Shown here: positions 1 to 7,729 of the stretch, piece after piece
Position numbering within the stretch: position 1 is the stretch's first letter
Layout of the letters: each line of letters begins with the position of its first letter
Position numbers and translations under genes: made by a program
Notes under the pieces: generated by a model
Seen by the model: only the letters and a program-made list of their open reading frames with translations
Told to the model about the DNA's origin: nothing
Database searches by the model: none
Assembly: GCF_030316765.1 (NCBI RefSeq)
Contig: NZ_JASZYT010000002.1
Span: 62,001 to 126,000, forward strand
Source of the DNA: Variovorax saccharolyticus
GTDB lineage: Bacteria > Pseudomonadota > Gammaproteobacteria > Burkholderiales > Burkholderiaceae_C
DNA: 64,000 bases
Direction of reading: 5' to 3'

Positions 1-110
1 TGGAACAGCGGACCGTTGCGGTCGACCACCAATGCCGCGACGCCGTGCAGGGCGCCCTTCGATACGGCCGCGTCCAGCAAGGCCGCGATGGCGGAACCAT
101 TGAATGCCAT
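1..110 (-). CDS. serine hydrolase (beta-lactamase-like family), N-terminal fragment
   Basis: Only the first 36 codons are inside the window; the gene continues beyond base 1. The peptide begins MAFNGSAIAALLDAAVSKG and continues into a GVAALVVDRNG stretch. This resembles the N-terminus of class C beta-lactamase-like esterases and serine hydrolases, whose first helix and first beta-strand precede the SxxK nucleophile. The nucleophile motif itself is not visible. A GGAGAC ribosome-binding site lies five bases before the ATG. The family call rests on a short stretch and is tentative; the presence of a coding start is better supported. Confidence 0.5.
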   Translation of the reverse strand, partial: MAFNGSAIAALLDAAVSKGALHGVAALVVDRNGPLF

Positions 111-220
111 GTTCGTCTCCTCGTCTCAAGGTGATGAAGCCGTGCGCGGCCTGGTCCGGGCTGCGCTGCACGGGTGGAGCATTCTGCGCCAAGGGCCGGG
201 CCGCGTGGCGGCGTGGCGAG

Positions 221-379
221 CTACCTCAGCGTCGTCTCCCGGATCGTCTCCATCGACTGCCGCAGCCGGCGCCTGAGCTCGCGGTCGCGCCGGCTGGCCT
301 CGCGGTGGGCGATGAGGTCCCAGATCCAGCCGCCGGCGACGGCGAGCGCAACCAGGACCATTGGAGCCAAAGATTCCAT
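221..379 (-). CDS. small single-pass membrane protein, 52 aa
   Basis: A 52-residue protein with one hydrophobic segment (about residues 5-24, rich in Ala, Val and Trp), followed by a strongly basic, Arg-rich tail predicted helical and cytoplasmic. A textbook ribosome-binding site, GGAGGGG, lies four bases before the ATG, which is the main reason for calling such a short gene. It follows the kinase/phosphatase gene on the same strand, separated by about 107 bases. No family is recognised. It could be a small assembly or regulatory subunit, but nothing in the sequence shows its job. Confidence 0.6.
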   Translation of the reverse strand: MESLAPMVLVALAVAGGWIWDLIAHREASRRDRELRRRLRQSMETIRETTLR

Positions 380-486
380 ATCACCCCTCCTTTGAGCAAA
401 ACCCAGGGACTTTGCTGGCGGCGGCGGTGCTTGGAATCCCCCCGATTGATGAGGCGCCGGCGCCAGGGAGCCGGTAGTCGCCGGAC

Positions 487-2220
487 TCAGTGGCCGGCCA
501 GGCGCAGCCCGAGCAGCAGCACGACGGCGGCCGCGAGCAGCACGGTCGTGCACTGCCAGAAGCGCACCGGGTTGCGCTCGATCAGGGGCGACAGCCGGGG
601 CCGCAGGAACTCCTGCCCCGGCGCCCGCAGGTCGTAGGCGAACTCGGACACCGCCTGCTGCCGCCGGGCGGGGTCCGGCTGCAGCGCCTTGTGCAGCACC
701 GCATCCACCCATGCCGGCAGCTCCGGCCTGAAGTGGCGCACCGGCAGGTAGTGCAGCCGGTTGGCGTCGGCGCGGGTCCGCACGCGGGAGACCTGCAAGC
801 CGTACGGCAGCTGCGTCGTGAGCATCTGGTAGGCGAGCACCGCCAGCGAGAAGAGGTCCGACCTCGGGCTGCCGCCCTGCCCGGTGAAGTACTCGGGCGC
901 CGTGTACTGCAGGCTGCCTTCGATGGCCAGCGCACGCGGGTCGCGCGCGCCGTCGGCCAGTCCCGCCACATGGGTGGTCGCCAGGTCGATGATCTTGACG
1001 GTGCCGGTGCGGTCGATCATCACGTTCTCGGGGCGCAGGTCCTGGTGCAGCATCTCCTTGCCGTGCAGCGCCTGCAGCCCCTTGGCGAGCTGCTCGACGA
1101 TGCCGCGCACGCTGTCCAGCGGGGGGCGAGGGTGGTCGATCATCCATTGCGCGAGCGTCTGGCCGTCGACGTACTCCATCGCCACGTACAGGTGCGTGCG
1201 CGGCCGGTCGATCGGGCTGGCCTTGAGCACGTGGATGCTGTCGACGCGCCGCGCCACCCACTCCTCGAGAACGAAGCGATCGAGGTAGTCCGGGTCGTCG
1301 CGCAGGTCGATCGAAGGCAGCTTGAGCACCACCTGCCGGCCGGTGGCCTCGTCCACCGCCAGGTGCACATGGCTGCGCGAGCTCAGGTGCAGCTCGCGCA
1401 CCAGCGTGAAACCGTCGAAGCTGGCCCGCGGCGCCAGTGCCGGCGGCATCGACAGGCCCTCGCGCTGCGATTGCAGCGGCGCCGCGTCGGCCAGCGGAAG
1501 CTCGTCGATGCGCAGCAGCTGCACGGTGCTGTCGTCGTCGCCGCCCCTGGCCTGCGCCGCGGCCGCGAGCAGGCGCGCGGCCTCGTCGAGGTCGTCGCCG
1601 CAAGCGGCGAGCGCCTGGTGCACCGCCTGCGCGTCGATGTGCGCGTAGGCGCCGTCGGTGGCCAGCAGGTAGACCTCGCCGACCTCCGCCTGCCAGCAGC
1701 GGTAGTCGATCTCGACGTTCGGGGCCGCGCCCAGCGCGCGGCCCAGGTACGACTCGGCCGACGACACATGGATGCGATGGTCTTCGGTGAGCTGCTCCAG
1801 CGCGTTCGGGTGCAGGCGATGGATGCGCGCGTCGCCCACGTGCAGCAGGTGCAGGTCGCGGCCCTTGAGGATCAGCGCGCTGAAGGTGCAGACATAGCCG
1901 CTGTCCTTGTCGAAGCGCGCGTCGCTGCGCATGGTCTGGGCGTGCAGCCACGAGTTGGTGGCGCTCAGCACCCGCTGCGCCGAGCGGCGCACCGACCAGG
2001 CATCGGAGGTGGCGTAGTAGTCGTCCAGGAAGCCGCGCACCGCGGCCGCGCTCGCCACCTGGCTCACGCGGCTGGAGCCGATGCCGTCGGCCAGCGCGAC
2101 CGCGATGCCCTTGGCGTTGCGCAGCGATCCCTGCGGCAGCATCGCGCCGTGGAAATCCTGGTTCACCGAACCCGGAGCGGCCAGCGAGTGCTGGCCGAGG
2201 GTCACGCGCAGAGACTGCAA
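487..2220 (-). CDS. bifunctional PP2C-type phosphatase / Ser-Thr protein kinase, membrane-anchored
   Basis: About 577 aa. The N-terminal half is a PP2C-like phosphatase with the metal-binding pattern NQDFHG, ALADGIGSS, HVGDARIHRL, LATDGAYAH and GGDDDSTVQLL. The C-terminal half is a Hanks-type kinase: a VVLKLPS lysine, the catalytic loop HQDLRPEN (Arg replaces the usual Lys) and IIDLATT in place of DFG. A single C-terminal hydrophobic helix ends the protein, so both domains should face the cytoplasm. It lies 8 bases after the nitrite channel gene, so it is probably co-transcribed with nirBD. The start is uncertain: TTG at 2220 (chosen) or GTG at 2205. Such fusions are known beside nitrate/nitrite assimilation genes; the target protein is unknown. 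Confidence 0.85.
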   Translation of the reverse strand: MQSLRVTLGQHSLAAPGSVNQDFHGAMLPQGSLRNAKGIAVALADGIGSSRVSQVASAAAVRGFLDDYYATSDAWSVRRSAQRVLSATNSWLHAQTMRSDARFDKDSGYVCTFSALILKGRDLHLLHVGDARIHRLHPNALEQLTEDHRIHVSSAESYLGRALGAAPNVEIDYRCWQAEVGEVYLLATDGAYAHIDAQAVHQALAACGDDLDEAARLLAAAAQARGGDDDSTVQLLRIDELPLADAAPLQSQREGLSMPPALAPRASFDGFTLVRELHLSSRSHVHLAVDEATGRQVVLKLPSIDLRDDPDYLDRFVLEEWVARRVDSIHVLKASPIDRPRTHLYVAMEYVDGQTLAQWMIDHPRPPLDSVRGIVEQLAKGLQALHGKEMLHQDLRPENVMIDRTGTVKIIDLATTHVAGLADGARDPRALAIEGSLQYTAPEYFTGQGGSPRSDLFSLAVLAYQMLTTQLPYGLQVSRVRTRADANRLHYLPVRHFRPELPAWVDAVLHKALQPDPARRQQAVSEFAYDLRAPGQEFLRPRLSPLIERNPVRFWQCTTVLLAAAVVLLLGLRLAGH

Positions 2221-2228
2221 GCCGCGGC

Positions 2229-3041
2229 TCAGCTCACGACGCGCTTGGGCGCGGTCTTGTAGTGGGTGGCGTACAGCGTCGCGCCGACGAAAGTCAGGCC
2301 GCCGACCAGGTTGCCGAGCACCGTCGGGATCTCGTTCCAGATCAGGTAGTCCATCAGCGTGAACTTGCCGCCCAGCAGCAGGCCGGTGGGGAACAGGAAC
2401 ATGTTGACGATCGAATGCTCGAAGCCCATGTAGAAGAAGATCATCACGGGCATCCACATGCCGATGGCCTTGCCCGACACCGTGGTCGACATCATCGCGG
2501 CGACCACGCCGGTGGACACCATCCAGTTGCACATCACGCCGCGGATGAACAGGGTCAGCATGCCGGCGGCGCCGTGCGCCGCATAGCCCAGCGTGCGGCC
2601 CTCGCCGATGTGGCCGAGCTTCTCGCCGACCGCATTCGGGGCTTCGCTGAAGCCGAAGGTGAAGATGATCGCCATGAAGACCGCGACCGTCAGCGCACCC
2701 GCGAAGTTGCCGACGAACACCAGGCCCCAGTTGCGGAAGCACCCGCGCCAGGTGGCGCCGGGGCGCTTGTCGAGCACGGCCAGCGGCACCAGCGTGAAGA
2801 CGCCGGTCAAAAGGTCGAAGCCCATCAGGTACAGCATGATGAAGCCGACCGGGAACAGCATCGCGCCGACCAGCGGGTTGCCGGTGTTGACGGTCACGGT
2901 GACCGCGAAGGCCGCGGCCAGCGCCAGGATGGCACCGGCCATGTAGGAGCGGATCAGCGTGTCGCGGGTCGACATCAGCAGCTTGGATTCGCCGGCGTCG
3001 ACCATCTTGGTCACGAACTCGGCAGGGGCTAGGTAGGCCAT
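2229..3041 (-). CDS. nirC: formate/nitrite transporter family channel (NirC-like)
   Basis: A 270-aa protein of the FNT family, with about six membrane segments and the family features around GNPLVGAMLFPVGF, FRNWGLVFVGNFAGA and MGFEHSIVNMFLFPTG. FNT proteins form pentameric channels that move nitrite or formate across the inner membrane. Its place directly downstream of nirB and nirD supports nitrite as the substrate. The spacing to nirD (48 bases) and to the following kinase/phosphatase gene (8 bases) suggests one operon. Length is normal for the family. Confidence 0.88.
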   Translation of the reverse strand: MAYLAPAEFVTKMVDAGESKLLMSTRDTLIRSYMAGAILALAAAFAVTVTVNTGNPLVGAMLFPVGFIMLYLMGFDLLTGVFTLVPLAVLDKRPGATWRGCFRNWGLVFVGNFAGALTVAVFMAIIFTFGFSEAPNAVGEKLGHIGEGRTLGYAAHGAAGMLTLFIRGVMCNWMVSTGVVAAMMSTTVSGKAIGMWMPVMIFFYMGFEHSIVNMFLFPTGLLLGGKFTLMDYLIWNEIPTVLGNLVGGLTFVGATLYATHYKTAPKRVVS

Positions 3042-3089
3042 GGGGATTCCTTGGAGACTTGAAATGAAGTGAAGCCGCGATGCGGGGGA

Positions 3090-3434
3090 TCAGGCGAGCG
3101 CGACCAGCACGCGGCCCTCATGGACGCGCACCGCATGGGCGCGCACCGAGTGCTCTGGCGCCTCGATGCATTCGCCGCTCTGCAGGTCGAAGTGGTTCTT
3201 GTAGAGCGGCGAGGCGACGACGATGCGCTCGCCGATGCTGCCCACCAGTCCGCGCGAGAGCACGCTGGCGCCGGCCTTGGGGTCGACGTTGTCGATGGCG
3301 TAGAGCGCCTGCTCGCGGCCGACGCGGAAGATCGCGACATGCACGCCCTCGACCAGGGCGCAGACGCCGGTGTCGGGCAGGATGTCGCCGGCGGCGCAGA
3401 CCGCGGTCCAGCGGGAGGTTTCGGTGTTGCTCAT
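3090..3434 (-). CDS. nirD: assimilatory nitrite reductase [NAD(P)H] small subunit
   Basis: A 114-aa Rieske-fold protein of the NirD family, partner of NirB in the cytoplasmic siroheme nitrite reductase that reduces nitrite to ammonium. Recognisable segments are VCALVEGVHVAIFRV, ALYAIDNVDPKAGASVLSRG and ASPLYKNHFDLQSGECIEAP. As usual for NirD, the Cys/His iron ligands of true Rieske proteins are missing. The gene starts 19 bases after the nirB stop codon and is followed by the nitrite channel gene, consistent with a nirBDC operon. Confidence 0.93.
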   Translation of the reverse strand: MSNTETSRWTAVCAAGDILPDTGVCALVEGVHVAIFRVGREQALYAIDNVDPKAGASVLSRGLVGSIGERIVVASPLYKNHFDLQSGECIEAPEHSVRAHAVRVHEGRVLVALA

Positions 3435-3453
3435 GGGGGAGGTCCTCGGGTGT

Positions 3454-5988
3454 TCAGGCGGTGGCGACGTCGGTGCTGCCGGATTCGGCGCGTTCTTCCA
3501 CGCGGGCCGGCCGGATCTGGCCGCGCTCCTGCACGAACACGATGTGCTCGTCGGGCTTCTCGCTGTTGACGAAGGAGCGGAAGCGCTGGCGCGTGACCGG
3601 GTCGTTCACCGCGGTCTTCCACTCGCACTGGTAGGTGTCGACCACGTGCTGCATCTGGGCTTCGAGCTCGGCGCCGAGGCCGAGCGTGTCGTTGATCAGC
3701 ACGCCCTTGAGGTAGTCGAGCCCGCCCTCGAGGTTGTCGCGCCAGGTGCTGGTGCGCTGCAGCCGGTCGGCGGTGCGCACGTAGAACATCAGGAAGCGGT
3801 CGATCAGCCGGACCAGCTCGTCCTTGCCCAGGTCGGAGGCGATCAGCTCGGCGTGGCGCGGCTTCATGCCGCCGTTGCCGCAGACGTAGAGGTTCCAGCC
3901 CTTGTCGGTGGCGATGATGCCGACGTCCTTGCCCTGCGCCTCGGCGCATTCGCGGGTGCAGCCCGAGACGCCGAACTTGATCTTGTGCGGCGCGCGCAGG
4001 CCCTTGTAGCGGTTCTCCAGCTCGACTGCGAGGCCGACGCTGTCGGCGACGCCGAAGCGGCACCAGGTCGAGCCGACGCAGCTCTTCACGGTGCGCAGCG
4101 ACTTGCCGTAGGCATGGCCCGATTCGAAGCCGGCGGCGATCAGCTCCTCCCAGATCGGCGGCAGCTGCTCGACGCGGGCACCGAACAGGTCCACCCGCTG
4201 GCCGCCGGTGATCTTGGTGTAGAGGCCGTACTTCTTCGCCACCTGGCCGACCGCGATCAGCCCCTCGGGCGTGACCTCGCCGCCGGGCATGCGCGGCACG
4301 ACCGAATAGCTGCCGTCCTTCTGGATGTTGCCGAGGAAGTAGTCGTTGCTGTCCTGCAATGAGGCCAGGTCCTTCTTGAGCACGAACTCGTTCCAGCAGG
4401 ACGCGAAGATGCTGGCGGCGGTGGGCTTGCAGACCACGCAGCCCAGGCCCTTGCCGTGCCTGGCCAGCAGGTCCTCGAAGCTGCGGATCTCGCCGACGCG
4501 GATCAGGTGGTACAGCTCCTGGCGCGAATAGGGGAAATGCTCGCAGAGGTGGTTGTCGACCGCCAGGCCGCGCCTGGCCATCTCGGCCTTCATCACCTGG
4601 GCCACCAGCGGCACGCAGCCGCCGCAGGTGGCGCCGGCCTTGGTGCAGGCCTTGAGTTCGGCGGTGCTGCAGGCGCCTTCGGCGACGGCCGCGCAGATCT
4701 GTCCCTTGGTGACGCTGTTGCACGAGCAGATCTGGGCGCTGTCGGGCAGCGAATCCACGCCGAGGCCAGGCTTGGCCTTGCCGTCGCTCGAAGGCAGGAT
4801 CAGGAATTCCGGATCGGCCGGGAGCTGGATGCCGTTGAGCGCCATCTGCAGCAAGCTGCCGTATTCGGTGGCGTCGCCGACCAGCACCGCTCCCAGCAGC
4901 TGCTTGCCGTCCTCGCTGACCACGATCTTCTTGTAGATCTGCTTGTGCTCGTTGACGTACTGGTAGGCGCGCGACCGCGGCGTCTTGCCGTGCGCGTCGC
5001 CGATGCTGGCGACATCGACGCCCATCAGCTTGAGCTTGGTGCTCATGTCGGCGCCGGTGAAGGCGGCGTCGTCCTGGCCGGCGATGTGCCGGGCGGCCAC
5101 GCGGGCCATGTCGTAGCCCGGCGCGACCAGGCCGAAGGTCTGCTCGTTCCAAGAGGCGCATTCGCCGATCGCGTAGACGTCGCGGTCGCTGGTGCGGCAG
5201 TGGCTGTCGATCGCCACGCCGCCGCGCGGGCCGACCGCCAGCACGCACTGGCGCGCCAGTTCGTCGCGCGGCCGGATGCCGGCGGAGAACACGATCATGT
5301 CGGTCTCCAGGTGGCTGCCGTCGGCGAACACCATGCGGTGGCGCGCGCTCGCGCCGTCGGTGATCTCCACCGTGTTGCGGCCGGTGTGCACGTGCAGGCC
5401 CAGGCCCTCGATGCTGTTGCGCAGCGCGCGCCCGCCGCCTTCGTCGACCTGCACCGCCATCAGCCGCGGCGAGAACTCGACCACGTGGGTTTCGAGGCCC
5501 ATGTCGCGCAGGGCCTTGGCGCATTCGAGGCCCAGCAGGCCGCCGCCGACGACCACGCCGGTCTTCGAGCGGGCGCCGCTGGCCTTCATGGCCTCGAGGT
5601 CCTCGATGGTGCGATAGACGAAGCAGTGCGGGCGGTCGCGGCCCGGCACCGCAGGCACGAAGGGCGCCGAGCCAGTGGCCAGCACCAGCTTGTCGTAGTG
5701 CAGCACCTCGCCGTCTGCGGTGGTGACGGTGTTGTCGCGCCGCTCGATGGCGACGGCGCGGGCGGCCAGGCGCAGCGTGAAGCCGCTGCGCTCGAAGAAG
5801 CCGGGCTCGACCAGCGACAGGTCTTCCGCCGTCTTGCCGGCGAAGAACTCGGACAGGTGCACCCGGTCGTAGGCCGGACGCGGCTCCTCGCACAGCACCG
5901 TGACCTGCGCATCGGCGAGGCCGAGCTCGTGGAGTTGCTCGAGAAACTTGTGGCCCACCATGCCGTGGCCAATCACTGCGATTTTCAT
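3454..5988 (-). CDS. nirB: assimilatory nitrite reductase [NAD(P)H] large subunit
   Basis: An 844-aa flavoprotein. The N-terminus has the FAD/NAD fold (GHGMVGHKFLEQL). The middle has a BFD-like [2Fe-2S] region with cysteines in CSCNSVTKGQIC and ATCGGC. The C-terminus has the siroheme/[4Fe-4S] ligands CVGSTWC (C-x5-C) and CTREC (C-x3-C). It reduces nitrite to ammonium with NirD. The ATG at 5988 is chosen because AGGA lies just upstream; a GTG five codons earlier is the alternative. It is the first gene of the operon, and the region above it carries sigma-54, NtrC-like and ANTAR-like signals. No nitrate reductase gene is visible here. Confidence 0.95.
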   Translation of the reverse strand: MKIAVIGHGMVGHKFLEQLHELGLADAQVTVLCEEPRPAYDRVHLSEFFAGKTAEDLSLVEPGFFERSGFTLRLAARAVAIERRDNTVTTADGEVLHYDKLVLATGSAPFVPAVPGRDRPHCFVYRTIEDLEAMKASGARSKTGVVVGGGLLGLECAKALRDMGLETHVVEFSPRLMAVQVDEGGGRALRNSIEGLGLHVHTGRNTVEITDGASARHRMVFADGSHLETDMIVFSAGIRPRDELARQCVLAVGPRGGVAIDSHCRTSDRDVYAIGECASWNEQTFGLVAPGYDMARVAARHIAGQDDAAFTGADMSTKLKLMGVDVASIGDAHGKTPRSRAYQYVNEHKQIYKKIVVSEDGKQLLGAVLVGDATEYGSLLQMALNGIQLPADPEFLILPSSDGKAKPGLGVDSLPDSAQICSCNSVTKGQICAAVAEGACSTAELKACTKAGATCGGCVPLVAQVMKAEMARRGLAVDNHLCEHFPYSRQELYHLIRVGEIRSFEDLLARHGKGLGCVVCKPTAASIFASCWNEFVLKKDLASLQDSNDYFLGNIQKDGSYSVVPRMPGGEVTPEGLIAVGQVAKKYGLYTKITGGQRVDLFGARVEQLPPIWEELIAAGFESGHAYGKSLRTVKSCVGSTWCRFGVADSVGLAVELENRYKGLRAPHKIKFGVSGCTRECAEAQGKDVGIIATDKGWNLYVCGNGGMKPRHAELIASDLGKDELVRLIDRFLMFYVRTADRLQRTSTWRDNLEGGLDYLKGVLINDTLGLGAELEAQMQHVVDTYQCEWKTAVNDPVTRQRFRSFVNSEKPDEHIVFVQERGQIRPARVEERAESGSTDVATA

Positions 5989-6035
5989 GTCGGATTCCTG
6001 CACGCGGCCGCTCGAGCGACGGGGTCAGGACCACA

Positions 6036-6061
6036 GGAAAAGGCTGTCGGAAAGACAGCCT
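6036..6061 (-). terminator. terminator-like hairpin in the nirB leader (putative attenuator)
   Basis: Read on the minus strand, an 8-bp perfect stem AGGCTGTC/GACAGCCT closes a 5-nt loop and runs directly into a short T tract (TTTTCC). It lies about 50 bases before the nirB start codon and downstream of the two ANTAR-type hairpins. That is where an attenuation hairpin would sit in a NasT/NasR-controlled leader. The T tract is short, so strength is uncertain. That it is an attenuator is inferred from position. Confidence 0.6.
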
Positions 6062-6106
6062 GCAGTGGGCCCCCGCGCTGAACGGATGCGAATTGGGTTG
6101 GAACAG

Positions 6107-6161
6107 GCGAACCGGTGGCGTCGTTACCGGTGGTTCGCTCGAATCCCGCCGTCATTAGCGG
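6107..6161 (-). ncRNA. tandem-hairpin ANTAR (NasT/NasR-type) leader RNA of nirB
   Basis: Two hairpins in the minus-strand transcript. P1 (6161-6146) is the stem CCGCU/GGCGG closing the hexaloop AAUGAC. P2 (6138-6107) has a 7-bp lower stem GCGAACC/GGUUCGC, a 3x3 internal loop and a 3-bp upper stem closing the hexaloop AACGAC. Both loops have A at position 1 and G at position 4, the signature known for RNA targets of ANTAR-domain antiterminators such as NasR and NasT. Linker length is 7 nt. A terminator-like hairpin follows. The regulator itself is not in the window. Confidence 0.72.
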
Positions 6162-6214
6162 AGGCACTGCAAAAATCCGCGGCAACGCTGCCGGCGGAAC
6201 AGTGGAGCTTGTCA

Positions 6215-6230
6215 AGCAACATCCATGCCG
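6215..6230 (-). promoter_or_regulatory. sigma-54 promoter of the nirB operon
   Basis: On the minus strand the sequence CGGCATG-N4-TTGCT matches the -24/-12 consensus TGGCACG-N4-TTGCW at all but two defined positions, with the invariant GG and GC ten bases apart. Transcription would start near 6204. The 5' leader would then be about 216 nt and would begin some 40 nt before the first ANTAR hairpin. Confidence 0.65.
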
Positions 6231-6291
6231 GAGGCTTCCGGGCCTGTTCGGGCGGAAATCGGCGCCGACGCGGCCGCAGGCAGGCGCGCGC

Positions 6292-6308
6292 TGCGCCTTT
6301 GTGGCGCA
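6292..6308. promoter_or_regulatory. NtrC-like enhancer site upstream of nirB
   Basis: A perfect inverted repeat TGCGCC-N5-GGCGCA. It fits the NtrC consensus TGCACC-N5-GGTGCA with one change per arm and the same 5-bp spacing. Its centre is about 96 bp upstream of the predicted sigma-54 start site, a typical enhancer distance. A weaker half-matching copy (GTCGCC-N5-GGTGCG) lies at 6312-6328. In GC-rich DNA such palindromes can occur by chance, so support comes mainly from position. Confidence 0.5.
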
Positions 6309-6363
6309 TCGGTCGCCGGTTTGGTGCGGATGAACCGCCGGCCACTCAACGTTTCGCCGAGGG

Positions 6364-6915
6364 CTACTCCGGGCAGAGTGCCAGCGCGGCACGCGCTTCG
6401 GCGCAACCGGCTGCGGCCGGAACCACGGCCTCGCCGCCGGGAGCGGCGACCGCGGTCAGGGCCGCCTCGGAGGGTGCGGGCGCGTAGTCGGGGGCTGGAT
6501 CCGGGCCGGTCGGGGCCGAAGCCCCGGAGGGCCCGGCGGGGGGGCTGCTTGCTGTGCCGGACGTGGCCGCAGCGGAAATCGAGGTCCAGGTCCGCTGCCA
6601 GGCGGCGGCGACCGAATTCCGGACCAGCGACCATTCGGCGGGGCCGCGGCGCAACTCCTCGGGGACCGAGGGCGCGAGCAGCAGCAACAGGAAGATGAGC
6701 AGCAGGCTGATGCGCGTGGGCACCGATCGGCCGCGCCGCGGCCGGGGGGCCGGCGGCGCTCGCAGTGCTTGATGCTGCAGCGAGAGCGAATCGGGGAAGG
6801 TGCTGGCGGACAGGTGGGCGCTGAAGCGCACGCCCGAGAACCTGCCCTTGCACAGGCAGCAATACCTGGCGCGGTCCTTGTTGGCCGTGTGGCAGTCGTT
6901 GCAGTACTTTGTCAT
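6364..6915 (-). CDS. zinc-ribbon membrane protein, function unknown
   Basis: A 183-aa protein. Residues 1-26 form a zinc ribbon with paired cysteines (C5/C8 and C19 or C20/C22, in CNDCHTANK and CCLCKGRF). A hydrophobic segment follows at about residues 90-103 (SLLLIFLLLLLAP). The remainder is Ala/Pro-rich and low in complexity, probably extracytoplasmic and disordered. A purine-rich GAGAGGGG precedes the ATG. Its 3' end borders the nirB control region. No function is recognised. Confidence 0.6.
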   Translation of the reverse strand: MTKYCNDCHTANKDRARYCCLCKGRFSGVRFSAHLSASTFPDSLSLQHQALRAPPAPRPRRGRSVPTRISLLLIFLLLLLAPSVPEELRRGPAEWSLVRNSVAAAWQRTWTSISAAATSGTASSPPAGPSGASAPTGPDPAPDYAPAPSEAALTAVAAPGGEAVVPAAAGCAEARAALALCPE

Positions 6916-7098
6916 GGCGAGCGGCCCCTCTCTTGTCCTGCGCCAGCCTTCTGCCGCACGTCAGCAGATCGCGCATGCCCTTGTGGGGATCCGATGAATG
7001 GAAAATAGCGCGCCATCGCATCGAGTTCAAGCAGGGTCCACGGATGGGCATACTTGCGCCCGCTCTAGACCATTCAATTCAATATTCGGGAGACAGCG

Positions 7099-7707
7099 AT
7101 GTCAGGAAGCGGCTTTCACGTGCACGGACCGCACGACCACGAGCTCGAGCACGCCGGTTCGCACGATGCCCATCCTGCGGATGCAGGCGACGGCACCGGA
7201 CGCAAGAGCATGACCAGCCAGATCGCGGTGTGCACCGCGATCATCGCCACGGTCGGGGCGATATTCGCCTACATGGGCGGCCACACCCAGGCCAACGCGG
7301 GCCTCTACAAGAACAACGCGGGCATCAAGAAGACCGAGGCCTCGAACCAGTGGAACTTCTACCAGGCCAAGAGCACGAAGCAGTCCCTCGCCGAGCTCGC
7401 GCGCGACATGTCGTCGGAGGACCGCAAGGTGTCCTGGCAGGACAAGATCGCCCGCTACGACAAGGAGAAGGCAGAGATCCTGCTGGTCGCGCAGCAGCTC
7501 GAGAAGGAAGCCGTCGACTGGGACCGGAAGTCCGAAGAGCAGATGCACCAGCACCACCGCTGGGCCCAGGCGACCACCGCGCTCCAGGTATCGATCGCGC
7601 TGGCGGCCATGGCGCTGCTCACGCGCCGCAAGTGGCTCGAGTGGGGAATGCTCGGCGTCGCCGGGGTGGGGATCATCGTCGGCGCGCTGGCCGCCTTCCA
7701 CATCTGA
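7099..7707 (+). CDS. DUF4337-like membrane protein
   Basis: A 202-aa protein with a His- and Asp-rich N-terminus and a first membrane helix around residues 40-57 (IAVCTAIIATVGAIFAYMGG). A polar helical central part includes YQAKSTKQSLAELA and a Glu/Lys-rich coiled-coil-like stretch. Two closely spaced hydrophobic helices end the protein. This layout fits the uncharacterised DUF4337 family. A GGGAGA ribosome-binding site precedes the ATG. It is divergent from the zinc-ribbon gene across a 183-bp gap. The His-rich N-terminus might bind metal, but that is speculation. Confidence 0.7.
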   Translation: MSGSGFHVHGPHDHELEHAGSHDAHPADAGDGTGRKSMTSQIAVCTAIIATVGAIFAYMGGHTQANAGLYKNNAGIKKTEASNQWNFYQAKSTKQSLAELARDMSSEDRKVSWQDKIARYDKEKAEILLVAQQLEKEAVDWDRKSEEQMHQHHRWAQATTALQVSIALAAMALLTRRKWLEWGMLGVAGVGIIVGALAAFHI

Positions 7708-7729
7708 GCGGCGCGCGACAATCCCGCCC

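Noticed and set aside
2221..2742. N-terminal extension of the kinase/phosphatase frame into the nitrite channel gene
   Set aside because: It lies in a second frame of a well-conserved FNT gene and its peptide has no family match. The PP2C domain starts just after 2220.
6210..6215. TTGACA as a sigma-70 -35 box for nirB
   Set aside because: Seventeen bases downstream stands GGCAGC, not a -10 element, and the hexamer directly abuts the better sigma-54 match.
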